Source of the DNA: Ruminococcus sp.
GTDB lineage: Bacteria; Bacillota; Clostridia; Oscillospirales; Ruminococcaceae
Assembly (NCBI GenBank): GCA_022768805.1
Contig: JALELB010000049.1
Location: 1 to 45,231 of the forward strand
DNA length: 45,231 nucleotides
Direction: 5' to 3'
A model generated the notes under the pieces. It saw nothing but the letters and a program-made list of their open reading frames with translations, did not search any database and was not told the origin of the DNA. The position numbers were made by a program, and so were the translations under genes. Of this stretch, positions 22,935 through 31,613 are shown one piece after another. Each line of letters starts with the position of its first letter. Position 1 is the stretch's first letter.

Positions 22935-23082
22935 CTGGGTACCTCCTTTGGTTTTCTCGCTTACGGAATATACATATTCGGACGGGTCTGCGCTTATGTC
23001 ACCCGGCGGGAAATCTTCGGGACAGTGAAGCAAAACCGCAGCAAAGGTGACATTCGGTCATAGATTTTCCCCCTCCCATCCG
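22935..23082. other. Divergent region between sipL and the GH31 gene
   Basis: Upstream of the sipL ribosome site lies the inverted repeat GAATATACATATTC (22966-22979). No clear sigma-A promoter faces sipL. The GH31 promoter and leader occupy the remainder (from 23083). Confidence 0.35.
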
Positions 23083-23111
23083 TTGACACCTGCCGGGAAT
23101 TATGCTACAAT
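23083..23111 (+). promoter_or_regulatory. Promoter of the GH31 operon
   Basis: TTGACA (23083-23088), 17 bases, TACAAT (23106-23111) with an upstream TG. Strong; the leader is about 150 bases. Confidence 0.85.
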
Positions 23112-23117
23112 GATAAG

Positions 23118-23266
23118 CGAAACGGCATGGGCTTCTGCCTGCCGGGAAAGAAATATACCACGCTGTCTGCTCCGCCGTGCCGGCAGCGTGTTCAGGCCGG
23201 TTTTTCCGTGCGCAGGAGACTCCGGCGCCTCCTCTCAGTCTGACGGCGGAGAAACGGAGTATTTCT
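23118..23266 (+). promoter_or_regulatory. Structured leader of the GH31 gene, possible attenuator
   Basis: Stem CACGCTG/CAGCGTG (23159-23165 with 23184-23190) cannot coexist with CCGGC/GCCGG (23180-23184 with 23196-23200), which is followed by TTTTT (23201-23205) and so resembles a weak terminator. A third stem CTCCG/CGGAG lies just before the ribosome site. The arrangement is attenuator-like; no known riboswitch class or ligand was recognised. Confidence 0.35.
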
Positions 23267-25603
23267 ATGAAATTTTCTGACGGATTCTGGCTTAACCAGA
23301 GGGGCTATGAGGTGGATTATGCAGTACAGGCTTATGCTGTCACCACCACGGAGCACGCCATCACCGTGCTGGCCACCTCCCAGACCATCTACAACCGTGC
23401 CATGACCCTGGGGGGCGTCACTCTGGAGATCACCTATTCCTCCACCCAGGAGAATGTCATCCGGGTTTCCATCCGGCATTTTAAGGGAACCCTGCAGAAC
23501 GAGCCCAAATTCGAGCTGCATGCGGACCAGGGCTATACCCCGAAGATCACCAACGAAAAGGACTATGCCGAGCTGGTTTCCGGGGACACCGTACTGCGGA
23601 TCGGCAAGGGCCAGAGCTGGGATGTTTCCTTCTCCTACAAGGGGAAGCGGCTTACCGGGGGCGCATGGCGCTCCACCTCCTACATCCAGGAAAACCAGTT
23701 CCGGGCGGAAAACCGCAGATACGCCCAGTGCGACGATACCTTCTGGAGCGAGCCTGCGGATCCCCGCAGCACCTACATCCGTGAGCAGCTGACCCTGAGC
23801 GTGGGAGAATGCATCTACGGCTTCGGGGAAAAGTTCACCACCTTTGTGAAGAACGGCCAGACCGTGGATATCTGGAATGCGGACGGGGGCACCTGCAGCC
23901 AGCAGAGCTACAAATCCATCCCCTTCTACATTTCCTCCCGGGGCTACGGCGTCTTCGTCAACAGCCCGGACCGGATCAGCTATGAGGTTGCCTCCGACAC
24001 AGTGTCCAAGGTGTCCATCACCAAGCCCGGGGAATTTCTGGAGTATTTCCTCATCGGCGGAGAGAATCTGCAGGAGGTGCTGTCCAACTACACCACCCTT
24101 ACCGGCAAGCCCGCCCTGCCCCCGGCAAACACCTTCGGCCTGTGGCTGTCCACCTCCTTTACCACCACCTACGACGAGGAAACCGTCACCTCCTTCATTG
24201 ACGGCATGGCCCAGCGGGACATCCCCTTGCAGATGTTCCACTTTGACTGCTTCTGGATGAAGGAATACGAGTGGACCAGCTTCCAGTGGGACAAAAGCCA
24301 GTTCCCGGATCCCCCTGCCATGATTAAGCGGCTCCGGGACAAGGGCCTTGGCATCTGCGTGTGGATCAACCCCTATATCGCCCAGCGCTCCTGCCTGTTT
24401 GACGAGGGCGTGGAAAAGGGCTACTTCATCAAAAACCCGGACGGCAGCGTGTTCCAGACGGATATGTGGCAGCCGGGCATGGCCATTGTGGACTTTACCA
24501 ACCCTGCCGCATGCGAATGGTTCGCTGCCGGTGTGCGGAGTCTGTGCGAAATGGGCGTCACCGCCATCAAGACCGACTTCGGCGAGCGGATTCCCACCAA
24601 CGTGCAGTATTACGACGGCTCCGCCCCCATCCCCATGCACAATTACTACACCTATCTTTACAACAAGACCGTGTTCAATGTGCTGAAGGACTACTACGGG
24701 GAAAACAAAGCGTGCCTGTTCGCAAGAAGCGCCACCGCCGGCGGACAGCAGTTCCCGGTTCACTGGGGCGGCGACTGCTCCGCAGAGTATTCCTCCATGG
24801 CGGAGACCATCCGGGGCGGCTTGTCCCTGTGCGCCTCCGGCTTCGGCTTCTTCAGCCACGATATCGGCGGCTTTGAGGCTACCGCCTCCCCGGATGTGTA
24901 CAAGCGCTGGTGCGCCTTCGGCCTTATGTCCACCCACAGCCGGCTCCACGGCTCCACCTCCTACCGGGTGCCCTGGCTCTTTGACGAGGAATCCGTGGAC
25001 GTGCTCCGGTTCTTCACCAAGCTGAAGGGTCGGCTCATGCCCTATCTCTACGCCCAGGCAGTGAAAACCGCCACTGTGGGCGTGCCCATGATGCGTGCCA
25101 TGGTCATCGACTACGCAGAGGATCCCGCCTGCCTGTATCTTGACCGGCAGTATATGCTGGGTGACAATCTGCTGTGTGCACCGGTGCTCAGCGAGGACGG
25201 CACGGTGGAATTCTACCTGCCTCAGGGCGTCTGGACGGATATCATCACCGGAGAGGAAATCCAGGGCGGCAGATACGTCCGCCGGACCTGCTCCTATCTG
25301 GAGATGCCGGTGCTGGCAAAGCCCAATTCCATCATCACCTACGGCGCATTTGCATCCGATTTTGAATACGACTATCTCACCGGCGCCACCGTCACCATCT
25401 ACCAGCTTTCCGACGGGGCTTCGGCACAGACCTCCGTGTATGACAAGGAGGCAAACAAGCTGATGGAGCTCACTGCACACCGTGCAGGGAATACCATCAC
25501 TGTCACATATACCAAGACAAACCGGACATTTACAGTTGCTGTTGCCGGCACGGACAAGTGCGTGACCGCTGACGGCTCCGGCAGTCTGACGATCAGCCTC
25601 TGA
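23267..25603 (+). CDS. GH31 alpha-xylosidase (YicI-like)
   Basis: Enzyme of 778 residues that should remove alpha-xylosyl residues from xyloglucan-type oligosaccharides (isoprimeverose); alpha-glucosidase is the alternative. An N-terminal beta-sandwich precedes the catalytic barrel (about 300-640), followed by C-terminal beta domains. Nucleophile Asp437 lies in KTDFGERIP, a motif shared with E. coli YicI, and acid/base Asp503 in HWGGDCSAEY; QMFHFDCFWM and CVWINPYIAQ are also family motifs. No signal peptide, so cytoplasmic. The start at 23267 follows ACGGAG; the frame extends upstream into the leader without a binding site. No terminator separates it from the PH-domain gene 48 bases downstream, so cotranscription is likely. 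Confidence 0.93.
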   Translation: MKFSDGFWLNQRGYEVDYAVQAYAVTTTEHAITVLATSQTIYNRAMTLGGVTLEITYSSTQENVIRVSIRHFKGTLQNEPKFELHADQGYTPKITNEKDYAELVSGDTVLRIGKGQSWDVSFSYKGKRLTGGAWRSTSYIQENQFRAENRRYAQCDDTFWSEPADPRSTYIREQLTLSVGECIYGFGEKFTTFVKNGQTVDIWNADGGTCSQQSYKSIPFYISSRGYGVFVNSPDRISYEVASDTVSKVSITKPGEFLEYFLIGGENLQEVLSNYTTLTGKPALPPANTFGLWLSTSFTTTYDEETVTSFIDGMAQRDIPLQMFHFDCFWMKEYEWTSFQWDKSQFPDPPAMIKRLRDKGLGICVWINPYIAQRSCLFDEGVEKGYFIKNPDGSVFQTDMWQPGMAIVDFTNPAACEWFAAGVRSLCEMGVTAIKTDFGERIPTNVQYYDGSAPIPMHNYYTYLYNKTVFNVLKDYYGENKACLFARSATAGGQQFPVHWGGDCSAEYSSMAETIRGGLSLCASGFGFFSHDIGGFEATASPDVYKRWCAFGLMSTHSRLHGSTSYRVPWLFDEESVDVLRFFTKLKGRLMPYLYAQAVKTATVGVPMMRAMVIDYAEDPACLYLDRQYMLGDNLLCAPVLSEDGTVEFYLPQGVWTDIITGEEIQGGRYVRRTCSYLEMPVLAKPNSIITYGAFASDFEYDYLTGATVTIYQLSDGASAQTSVYDKEANKLMELTAHRAGNTITVTYTKTNRTFTVAVAGTDKCVTADGSGSLTISL

Positions 25604-25651
25604 TCCCGTCTGCCCCAGCAGAATGTCCCACGCAGCAAAGGAGCTTTACTG

Positions 25652-26086
25652 ATGGCAAAAGAAGAAATCCAGTATGTCTGGAGCGACAAGAAGCGGACCC
25701 TGTTCGGTCTGCCCCTGTCCTTCACCCGTTATTTTCTGACGGAAACCAAGTTCATTACCCGGCGGGGTCTGCTCAGCCTGGAGGAGGATGAGCTGGAGCT
25801 GTACAAGGTAGTGGACAAGAAGATGCAGCTGTCCTTCTGGCAGCGGATCTTCGGCTGCGGCACCATTGTGCTGTACGTAAAGGATACGGATACCCCCGTG
25901 AAGGAGGTTCTGTCCGTGAAGGCGCCCCGCCGGGTTGCCCAGCTGATCGACAAGTATGTGGATCAGCAGCGGGACCGGTACCATATCCGGGGACGGGATA
26001 TGATGGGGGCCACCCACCAGGATTATTACGATGAAAACGATGATGATATGATGGAAGATGATGCAGACTATGACGACGCAGAATAA
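25652..26086 (+). CDS. Small bacterial PH-domain-like protein with acidic tail
   Basis: Protein of 144 residues. Residues about 10-108 look like a bacterial PH domain: mixed beta strands (SFTRYFLTETKFITRRGLLSL, DELELYKVVDKKMQLSFWQRIFGCGTIVLYV) and a C-terminal helix (RRVAQLIDKYVDQQRDRY). The last 30 residues are almost entirely Asp/Glu/Met/Tyr. No membrane helix is seen, unlike the YdbS/YdbT relatives. Function unknown. The start follows AAGGAG. The acidic tail is encoded by the same DNA that holds the start of the next gene. Confidence 0.75.
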   Translation: MAKEEIQYVWSDKKRTLFGLPLSFTRYFLTETKFITRRGLLSLEEDELELYKVVDKKMQLSFWQRIFGCGTIVLYVKDTDTPVKEVLSVKAPRRVAQLIDKYVDQQRDRYHIRGRDMMGATHQDYYDENDDDMMEDDADYDDAE

Positions 26087-27167
26087 CGGACAGCCGGAAG
26101 CAGTGCTTCCCTTTATTCAGGAAACCCGCAGCAGCTGGGACAAGCTGAAGGAAGAACAGCGGCCTATCTTTATCTACGGCATGGGGGACGGGGCAATCAA
26201 GATCATGACCGCCATGAAGTCCTACGGCATTCCCCTTGCCGGAATCTTTGCCAGCGATGAATTCGTCCGGGGTCACTCCTTCGAGGGCTACCGGGTGCAT
26301 AAGCTCTCCGAGGTGGAGGAGGCGGTGGAGGATTTCGTCATCGTCCTTGCCTTTGCCGCCGGATTCCAGTCCCTGGTGGACAAGATCGTAGCCCTTTCCC
26401 AGAAGCATACCCTGATTGTACCGGACGTACCGGTAACCGGCGGAGGGCTCTTTACTTACGAATACTGCCTGGAGCATGCGGAGGAATTGCAGCAGGTTTA
26501 CGATCTTTTGGCGGACGATTTCTCCAGAAAGGTGTACGCCGGGATTCTCAATTTCAAGATCAGCGGCAATATCGAGTATCTGACCCCTGCCACCACCCCC
26601 AAGGCGGAAATCTACAAGGAGCTGATCCGCCCCACCACCAACGAGATTTTCGTGGATCTGGGTGCCTACAACGGGGATTCCATCCGGGAGCTTCTGGAGT
26701 TTTCCCGGGGGAAGTTCAACCGGATCATCGCCTTTGAGCCGGACAAGAAGAACTTCAAGAAGCTCACCAAATTCATCGGCCACACCCCTGCCATTGACGC
26801 CTACAACTGCGTGGCCTGGTGCGTGGATACGGAGCTGCCCTTTGCCACAAAGGCAGGCCGCCAGTCCGCCATCTCCAGCGACGGCACCATGACCCAGGCA
26901 AGGAGCGTGGACAGCATCCTGGACGGAGAGCGTGCCACCATCATCAAGATGGACGTGGAGGGCGCCGAGCGGGAAGCCATCTGGGGCGCAAGCCGCACCA
27001 TTTCCCGGTATTCTCCCCGGCTGATGGTGTCCCTCTATCACCGGAACGAGGATATTTTCGAGCTGCCCCTGCTGATCCAGCGCATCAACCCCAAATACAA
27101 GCTCTACATCCGGCACCAGCTTTACATCCCTGCCTGGGAGACCAATCTTTACGCCACCGTGGAGTAA
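26058..27167 (+). CDS. FkbM-family methyltransferase with N-terminal Rossmann-like domain
   Basis: Protein of 369 residues. Residues about 34-130 form a Rossmann-like domain opening with IFIYGMGDGAIKIM. Residues about 190-365 match the FkbM SAM-dependent methyltransferase family: motif I IFVDLGAYNGDSI, the acidic end of strand 2 in AFEPDKKNF, then SVDSIL and IIKMDVEGAEREAIWGA, which is the FkbM hallmark. FkbM enzymes methylate hydroxyls on glycans or natural products; the acceptor here is unknown. The start is uncertain: ATG at 26058, 26061 or 26070, all overlapping the upstream gene by 17-29 bases; GGAAG at 26053-26057 favours 26070. Last gene of the GH31 operon, ended by the hairpin at 27173. 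Confidence 0.88.
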   Translation: MMQTMTTQNNGQPEAVLPFIQETRSSWDKLKEEQRPIFIYGMGDGAIKIMTAMKSYGIPLAGIFASDEFVRGHSFEGYRVHKLSEVEEAVEDFVIVLAFAAGFQSLVDKIVALSQKHTLIVPDVPVTGGGLFTYEYCLEHAEELQQVYDLLADDFSRKVYAGILNFKISGNIEYLTPATTPKAEIYKELIRPTTNEIFVDLGAYNGDSIRELLEFSRGKFNRIIAFEPDKKNFKKLTKFIGHTPAIDAYNCVAWCVDTELPFATKAGRQSAISSDGTMTQARSVDSILDGERATIIKMDVEGAEREAIWGASRTISRYSPRLMVSLYHRNEDIFELPLLIQRINPKYKLYIRHQLYIPAWETNLYATVE

Positions 27168-27172
27168 TTCTG

Positions 27173-27208
27173 TCGCATCTGCGTGAAAACGCAGGTGCGA
27201 TTTCTTTT
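27173..27208 (+). terminator. Terminator of the GH31 operon
   Basis: 12-bp stem TCGCATCTGCGT (27173-27184) with ACGCAGGTGCGA (27189-27200, one wobble pair), GAAA tetraloop, then TTTCTTTT. Confidence 0.92.
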
Positions 27209-27226
27209 GAAATTGCCCCAAAGCAC

Positions 27227-27255
27227 TGGACATTTTCACAAAACTGTGCTATACT
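27227..27255 (+). promoter_or_regulatory. Promoter of the Nudix gene
   Basis: TGGACA (27227-27232), 17 bases, TATACT (27250-27255); leader about 50 bases. Confidence 0.8.
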
Positions 27256-27315
27256 GAATACAGTTTTTCTGTACCTTCGGCGTGCAGACAAATTTTCATG
27301 GAAAGGACGTCTGAT

Positions 27316-27729
27316 ATGCTGCATGAGAAATCCTGTGGCGCCATTGTTTACCGCAAGTCCCACGGCAACATTGAAATCCTGCTGATCAAGCACGTGAACA
27401 GCGGTCACTGGTCGTTCCCCAAGGGTCATGTGGAAGGGGACGAAACCGAGGTGGAAACAGCGGAGCGTGAAATCCGGGAGGAAACAGGCATCGAGGTCAA
27501 TATTGACCCCACCTTCCGGGAAACGGTCTCCTATTCCCCCAAGCGGGACACCCAGAAGGTTGTGGTTTACTTCCTTGCCAAGGCAAAGACCTTCAACTTT
27601 GTCCCCCAGGAGGAGGAAATCGCAGAGATCCGCTGGGTGGATATCGTTCACGCCGGCCATGTGCTGACCTATGAGAACGACAAGACCATCGTCACCAAGG
27701 CAAGAGCCGCAATCAAAGAAACCGGGTAA
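27316..27729 (+). CDS. Nudix hydrolase, Ap4A hydrolase-like
   Basis: Protein of 137 residues with a complete Nudix box at residues 37-59 (Gx5Ex7REUxEEx[22 protein letters not shown] and following TG), which binds the catalytic metal. The N-terminal CGAIVYR and HWSFPKGH context resembles bis(5'-nucleosyl)-tetraphosphatases; other nucleoside-diphosphate substrates are possible. The start at 27316 has AAAGGA 8 bases upstream; the ATG at 27298 lacks a site. Monocistronic between its own promoter and terminator. Confidence 0.92.
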   Translation: MLHEKSCGAIVYRKSHGNIEILLIKHVNSGHWSFPKGHVEGDETEVETAEREIREETGIEVNIDPTFRETVSYSPKRDTQKVVVYFLAKAKTFNFVPQEEEIAEIRWVDIVHAGHVLTYENDKTIVTKARAAIKETG

Positions 27730-27733
27730 GGCA

Positions 27734-27779
27734 AATCCGGCGGTGTGTGGATTCCATACGCCGCCGGATTCGTTTTTTT
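27734..27779 (+). terminator. Terminator after the Nudix gene
   Basis: 10-bp stem AATCCGGCGG (27734-27743) with CCGCCGGATT (27761-27770), then CG and seven T. Confidence 0.92.
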
Positions 27780-27833
27780 GTCGAATATACCCCGGTGCTC
27801 TTTGTATGCTATGTGGAATTTTCGGCAAAAGCA

Positions 27834-27862
27834 TTGACACAGCACACCGTTTCTGCTATGAT
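27834..27862 (+). promoter_or_regulatory. Promoter of the TM2 gene
   Basis: TTGACA (27834-27839), 17 bases, TATGAT (27857-27862); leader about 25 bases. Confidence 0.85.
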
Positions 27863-27893
27863 GGAGGCATCATATAGGAAAGGGGTTTCCCAC

Positions 27894-28091
27894 ATGAAAA
27901 ACAAAACAACAGCAATTCTTCTCTCTATTTTCCTTGGGTCCTTTGGGGTGGACCGTTTTTACCTTGGCTATACCGGCCTGGGCATCCTGAAGCTGTTGAC
28001 TATTGGGGGCTTCGGCATCTGGTACTGGATCGACCTGATTATGATCTGCACCGGATCCCTGAAGGCAGCGGACGGTTCCGAGCTTCAGTAA
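27894..28091 (+). CDS. TM2-domain membrane protein
   Basis: Small protein of 65 residues built entirely of a TM2 domain: two hydrophobic helices, [18 protein letters not shown] and [19 protein letters not shown], joined by a short turn and carrying the GVDRFYLG and [10 protein letters not shown] signatures. TM2 proteins are widespread and of poorly defined function. The start at 27894 follows GGAAAGGGG; the longer frame from 27747 would cross the promoter. Monocistronic. Confidence 0.88.
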   Translation: MKNKTTAILLSIFLGSFGVDRFYLGYTGLGILKLLTIGGFGIWYWIDLIMICTGSLKAADGSELQ

Positions 28092-28100
28092 GTCCAAGAC

Positions 28101-28136
28101 AAAAAAGCGCATGCGGATTGCTCCGCATGCGCTTTT
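28101..28136. terminator. Bidirectional terminator between the TM2 gene and clpB
   Basis: 14-bp stem AAAAGCGCATGCGG (28103-28116) with CCGCATGCGCTTTT (28123-28136), 6-base loop. It has a T run on both strands, serving the TM2 gene (+) and clpB (-). Confidence 0.93.
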
Positions 28137-28146
28137 CTTATTGGAA

Positions 28147-30753
28147 TTATGCCTCCTGCTGGGTCAGAGTCAGCGAACTGCCGTCGTAATCCACCACTGC
28201 CACACCGGAGGTGCGCAGCTGATCGCCGATAATGGCACGGGCAATCAGGGTCTCCAGCTTCTGCTGGATGAACCGCTTCAGAGGACGGGCACCGTACAGG
28301 GGGTCATAGCCGCATTCGATGATGTGATCCTTTGCCCGGTCGGTGACACGCAGGGTAATCTGCTTGTCCGACAGACGCTTCTCCAGATCCTGCAGCATCA
28401 GATCCACGATAGCGCCGATTTCCGCCTTTGCCAGAGGCTTGTAGAAGACAATCTCGTCCAGACGGTTGAGAAACTCCGGCCGGAACTGCCGCTTCAGCAG
28501 AGCCTCCACCTGTTCCCGTGCCTCCGGGGAAATCTCATTGTCGGCGGTAATGCCGCTGAGGATTGCGTCCGACCCCAGGTTGGAGGTCAGGATGATGATG
28601 GTATTCTTGAAGTCCACGGTTCTGCCCTGGCTGTCCGTGATTCTGCCATCGTCCAGCACCTGCAGAAGAATGTTGAACACATCCGGGTGAGCCTTTTCGA
28701 TTTCATCGAACAGCACAACGGAATAGGGCTTCCGGCGGACTGCCTCGGTAAGCTGGCCCCCCTCGTCATAGCCCACATATCCGGGAGGCGCACCGATCAG
28801 ACGGGACACGCTGTACTTCTCCATATATTCGCTCATGTCGATCCGCACAATGTTCCGCTCGTCGTCGAACAGGGCCTCCGCCAGAGCCTTTGCCAGCTCC
28901 GTCTTGCCCACGCCGGTGGGACCCAGGAACAGGAAGGAGCCGATGGGCCGGTCCGGATCCTGAATGCCTGCCCGGGAACGGAGGATGGCTTCGCTGACCT
29001 TTTCCACTGCCTCGTCCTGTCCCACCACTCTCCGGTGCAGGATGGACTCCATCCCCAGCAGCTTCTGGCGCTCCCCCTCCATGAGCTTTGCCACCGGGAT
29101 GCCCGTCCACCGGCAGATGATCCGGGCGATTTCCTGCTCGGTGACCTTGTCCCGCAGCAGGCTGGATTCCTTCCGTTCCGCCGCCAGCTTTTCTTCCTCC
29201 TCCAGCTCCTTTTGCAGCTGGGGCAGCTTTGCGTATTGCAGCTCCGCCGCCTTGTTGTAATCCGCATTCCGGGTTGCCTGCTCGATTTCCCCCTTAACGG
29301 ATTCCACCTCCGCCCGCAGGCTCTGCACCTTGGTGATGGCGTTCTTCTCGTTCTGCCACTTTGCCTTCATTTCGTCAAACCGGGAGCGCATTTCCGCCAG
29401 TTCCTTCTGAATCTGCTCCAGATGCTCCCGGGACAGATTGTCCGTCTCCTTTTTCAGGGCGGTTTCCTCGATTTCGTGCTGCATGATCCGGCGGGACAGC
29501 TCGTCCATCTCGCTGGGCATGGACTCCATCTCGGTCTTAATCATGGCGCAGGCCTCGTCCACCAGGTCAATAGCCTTATCCGGCAAAAACCGGTCGGTAA
29601 TATACCGGTTGGACAGGGTTGCCGCTGCAATCAGCGCCTGATCCTGAATCTTGACCCCGTGGAATACCTCGTACCGCTCCTTCAGACCACGGAGAATGGA
29701 GATGGTATCCTCCACATTGGGCTCGTTCACCGTAACCGGCTGGAACCGGCGTTCCAGGGCGGCGTCCTTTTCAATATACTGCCGGTATTCGTTCAGGGTG
29801 GTGGCGCCGATGCAGTGCAGCTCTCCCCTTGCCAGCATGGGCTTCAGAATATTGCCTGCATCCATGGCCCCGTCGGTCTTGCCGGCACCCACAATCAGAT
29901 GCAGCTCGTCGATAAACAGGATGGTTTTGCCCTCGGTCTTGCGGATCTCCTGCAATACCGCCTTCAGCCGTTCCTCGAATTCCCCCCGGTACTTGGCGCC
30001 GGCAACCAGCGCACCCATATCCAGGCTGAAAATCCGGTGATCCTTCAAAGAGCCGGGCACATCCCCCCGGACGATCCGCAGGGCAAGCCCCTCCGCAATG
30101 GCGGTTTTGCCTACGCCGGGCTCACCGATCAGCACCGGGTTGTTCTTGGTCTTCCGGGAAAGAATCCGGATCACGTTCCGGATCTCATCGTCCCTGCCGA
30201 TCACCGGGTCCAGCTTGTTGTTCCGTGCCAGCTCCACCAGATCCTGGCCGTATTTTTTCAGCACGTTGTAGGTGCCCTCCGGGTTGTCGCTGGTAACCTT
30301 TGTGCTGCCCCGGACGGTCTGCAGCACCGCAAGCAGCTTCTGCTCCGTGAGATCGTGGCTGTTCAGCAGCTGGGCCAGCTTGCCCTCGGCGGTCTGGATC
30401 AGTCCCAAGAACAAATGTTCGACAGATACGTATTCGTCCTGCATCCGCTGGGCCGCCTTTTCCGCTGCGGTCAATGCCTTGTCCGTGCCGGAGGTCACAT
30501 ACACCTTGTCCGGCTCTCTGCCGCTGCCGGATACCTTGGGCAGCTGATCCACCAGCCGCTCCGTTTCCTGCCGGAGCATCTGCAGATCCGCCCCCATCTG
30601 GGGAATGATCTGGGGAATCAGGCCATCCTGCTGGGACAGCAGCGCCAGGAACAGATGCGCCTGGTCGATCTGCTGATTGCCGTATTCCACAGCCAGACTG
30701 CTGGCACTGCGGATTGCCTCCATGGATTTCTGGGTGAGTTTCTCTGTATTCAT
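28147..30753 (-). CDS. clpB: ATP-dependent disaggregase ClpB
   Basis: AAA+ chaperone of 868 residues, full length for ClpB, which threads proteins out of aggregates together with DnaK. Domains: N-terminal Clp repeat domain (1-150), first AAA domain with Walker A GEPGVGKT (210-217), the coiled-coil M domain (about 400-530, rich in Glu/Lys), second AAA domain with Walker A GPTGVGKT (611-618), and the C-terminal small domain. No ClpP-binding IGF/L loop was noticed. Start behind AAGGAAG. No CIRCE or CtsR site was found. It follows a ribbon-helix-helix gene by 48 bases with no terminator between, so that gene's promoter probably drives clpB too. Confidence 0.96.
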   Translation of the reverse strand: MNTEKLTQKSMEAIRSASSLAVEYGNQQIDQAHLFLALLSQQDGLIPQIIPQMGADLQMLRQETERLVDQLPKVSGSGREPDKVYVTSGTDKALTAAEKAAQRMQDEYVSVEHLFLGLIQTAEGKLAQLLNSHDLTEQKLLAVLQTVRGSTKVTSDNPEGTYNVLKKYGQDLVELARNNKLDPVIGRDDEIRNVIRILSRKTKNNPVLIGEPGVGKTAIAEGLALRIVRGDVPGSLKDHRIFSLDMGALVAGAKYRGEFEERLKAVLQEIRKTEGKTILFIDELHLIVGAGKTDGAMDAGNILKPMLARGELHCIGATTLNEYRQYIEKDAALERRFQPVTVNEPNVEDTISILRGLKERYEVFHGVKIQDQALIAAATLSNRYITDRFLPDKAIDLVDEACAMIKTEMESMPSEMDELSRRIMQHEIEETALKKETDNLSREHLEQIQKELAEMRSRFDEMKAKWQNEKNAITKVQSLRAEVESVKGEIEQATRNADYNKAAELQYAKLPQLQKELEEEEKLAAERKESSLLRDKVTEQEIARIICRWTGIPVAKLMEGERQKLLGMESILHRRVVGQDEAVEKVSEAILRSRAGIQDPDRPIGSFLFLGPTGVGKTELAKALAEALFDDERNIVRIDMSEYMEKYSVSRLIGAPPGYVGYDEGGQLTEAVRRKPYSVVLFDEIEKAHPDVFNILLQVLDDGRITDSQGRTVDFKNTIIILTSNLGSDAILSGITADNEISPEAREQVEALLKRQFRPEFLNRLDEIVFYKPLAKAEIGAIVDLMLQDLEKRLSDKQITLRVTDRAKDHIIECGYDPLYGARPLKRFIQQKLETLIARAIIGDQLRTSGVAVVDYDGSSLTLTQQEA

Positions 30754-30801
30754 AAAGCCATCTTCCTTTCTGTACTGGGTTTACGGGTAACGGCACCCCG
30801 G

Positions 30802-31467
30802 CTAGATATACACGAAGTGGGTGGGAATCAGCTGCTGATAGGCTGCGGTGGCTGCCTCTACGGCGGCATCCTCCCCCTGGGGCAGGGCTGCAAAGTATAC
30901 CTTTAGAATGTGATCGAACATCCGGATATATGCAGCGATGCGCTCCCCGATCTGCTGATTAGAAAGCTCCTGCTGATCCGGAGGCAGCCGGAAGGTCCGG
31001 ATAAACCTGCCGTCCTCGATCTGATAATGGATCCCCTCCGGCATCCCCGGCAGCAGGAACTGCTGCTCCAGCGCCGCCCATAGCCGGTAAAAGCCGGTGA
31101 GCTCCGACAGCAGCTTTGCGGACTGGGTCCGAAAGGACACCTTCAGCGCCCCCAGGGTCCGCCCCGGAGACCGGTAAAGCTCCAGACTGTAGCGGATGGT
31201 GGGCTTGTACTTGTATTTCAGTGCCGAGCGGATGGACAGCATGGCCTCCGAGGGCTGGGTCTGCACCTGAAAGCAGTCGTCCGCAATCCGGTCGGAAACG
31301 GTGCTGAAAATGTCGTTCATCCGCATCTGGGGGGTGATGCAGCAGACCCGTTCCGCCAGAATCTGGTTAATCAGGTTGGAACGGCTTGTATTCTGCTGAT
31401 AGGCCAGCCGGTCGATGGCCTCCACTACCTCGTCCATCAGCACCAGGCTGTATACATGCTTGCTCAT
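30802..31467 (-). CDS. Ribbon-helix-helix protein of unknown function, upstream of clpB
   Basis: Protein of 221 residues. Residues 1-42 resemble a ribbon-helix-helix (CopG/MetJ-type) DNA-binding unit: strand HVYSLVLM, helix DEVVEAIDRLAYQQN, then TSRSNLINQILAERV. The remaining 180 residues (e.g. ALKYKYKPTIRYSLELYR and IGERIAAYIRMFDHILKVYF) match no family I recognise; they are mixed alpha/beta and soluble. The start at 31467 follows AGGAGGGG; the longer frame to 31524 would cover the -10 and -35 elements. Given the likely shared transcript with clpB and the tandem palindromes just upstream of its promoter, it may be an autoregulating repressor of clpB. This is an inference. Confidence 0.75.
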   Translation of the reverse strand: MSKHVYSLVLMDEVVEAIDRLAYQQNTSRSNLINQILAERVCCITPQMRMNDIFSTVSDRIADDCFQVQTQPSEAMLSIRSALKYKYKPTIRYSLELYRSPGRTLGALKVSFRTQSAKLLSELTGFYRLWAALEQQFLLPGMPEGIHYQIEDGRFIRTFRLPPDQQELSNQQIGERIAAYIRMFDHILKVYFAALPQGEDAAVEAATAAYQQLIPTHFVYI

Positions 31468-31495
31468 GCTCTGCTCCCCTCCTTTCCATGGTTTT

Positions 31496-31524
31496 ATTTT
31501 AACACTGTTCTGATAACTTGTCAA
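31496..31524 (-). promoter_or_regulatory. Promoter of the RHH-clpB operon
   Basis: Minus strand: TTGACA (31519-31524), 17 bases, TAAAAT (31496-31501). A sigma-A type promoter, not a heat-shock sigma site. Confidence 0.8.
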
Positions 31525-31528
31525 GCGG

Positions 31529-31558
31529 ATTATATAATATTACGCACAAATTATATAA
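31529..31558. promoter_or_regulatory. Tandem AT palindromes upstream of the RHH-clpB promoter
   Basis: ATTATATAAT (31529-31538, a perfect palindrome) and ATTATATAA (31550-31558) repeat 21 bases apart, i.e. two helical turns. They begin 4 bases upstream of the -35 element. They could be operators for the RHH protein or an AT-rich UP element. Confidence 0.4.
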
Positions 31559-31566
31559 GTTTGTAT

Positions 31567-31596
31567 AAAAAGTCCCGTATCCGAAGCATACGGGAC
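31567..31596 (-). terminator. Terminator after the MFS gene
   Basis: Minus-strand 9-bp stem GTCCCGTAT/ATACGGGAC (31588-31596 with 31572-31580), 7-base loop, then five T (31567-31571). Confidence 0.9.
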
Positions 31597-31613
31597 ATGT
31601 AGTTGTGCAATTT

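Noticed and set aside
22935-23033. N-terminal extension of sipL and a sigma-E promoter there
   Set aside because: No ribosome site supports the longer start, and the best CATA-type -10 candidate matches fewer than half of the consensus positions.
30754-30801. CIRCE or CtsR operator for clpB
   Set aside because: Neither the TTAGCACTC/GAGTGCTAA repeat nor a GGTCAAA-type heptad is present here or upstream of the RHH gene.
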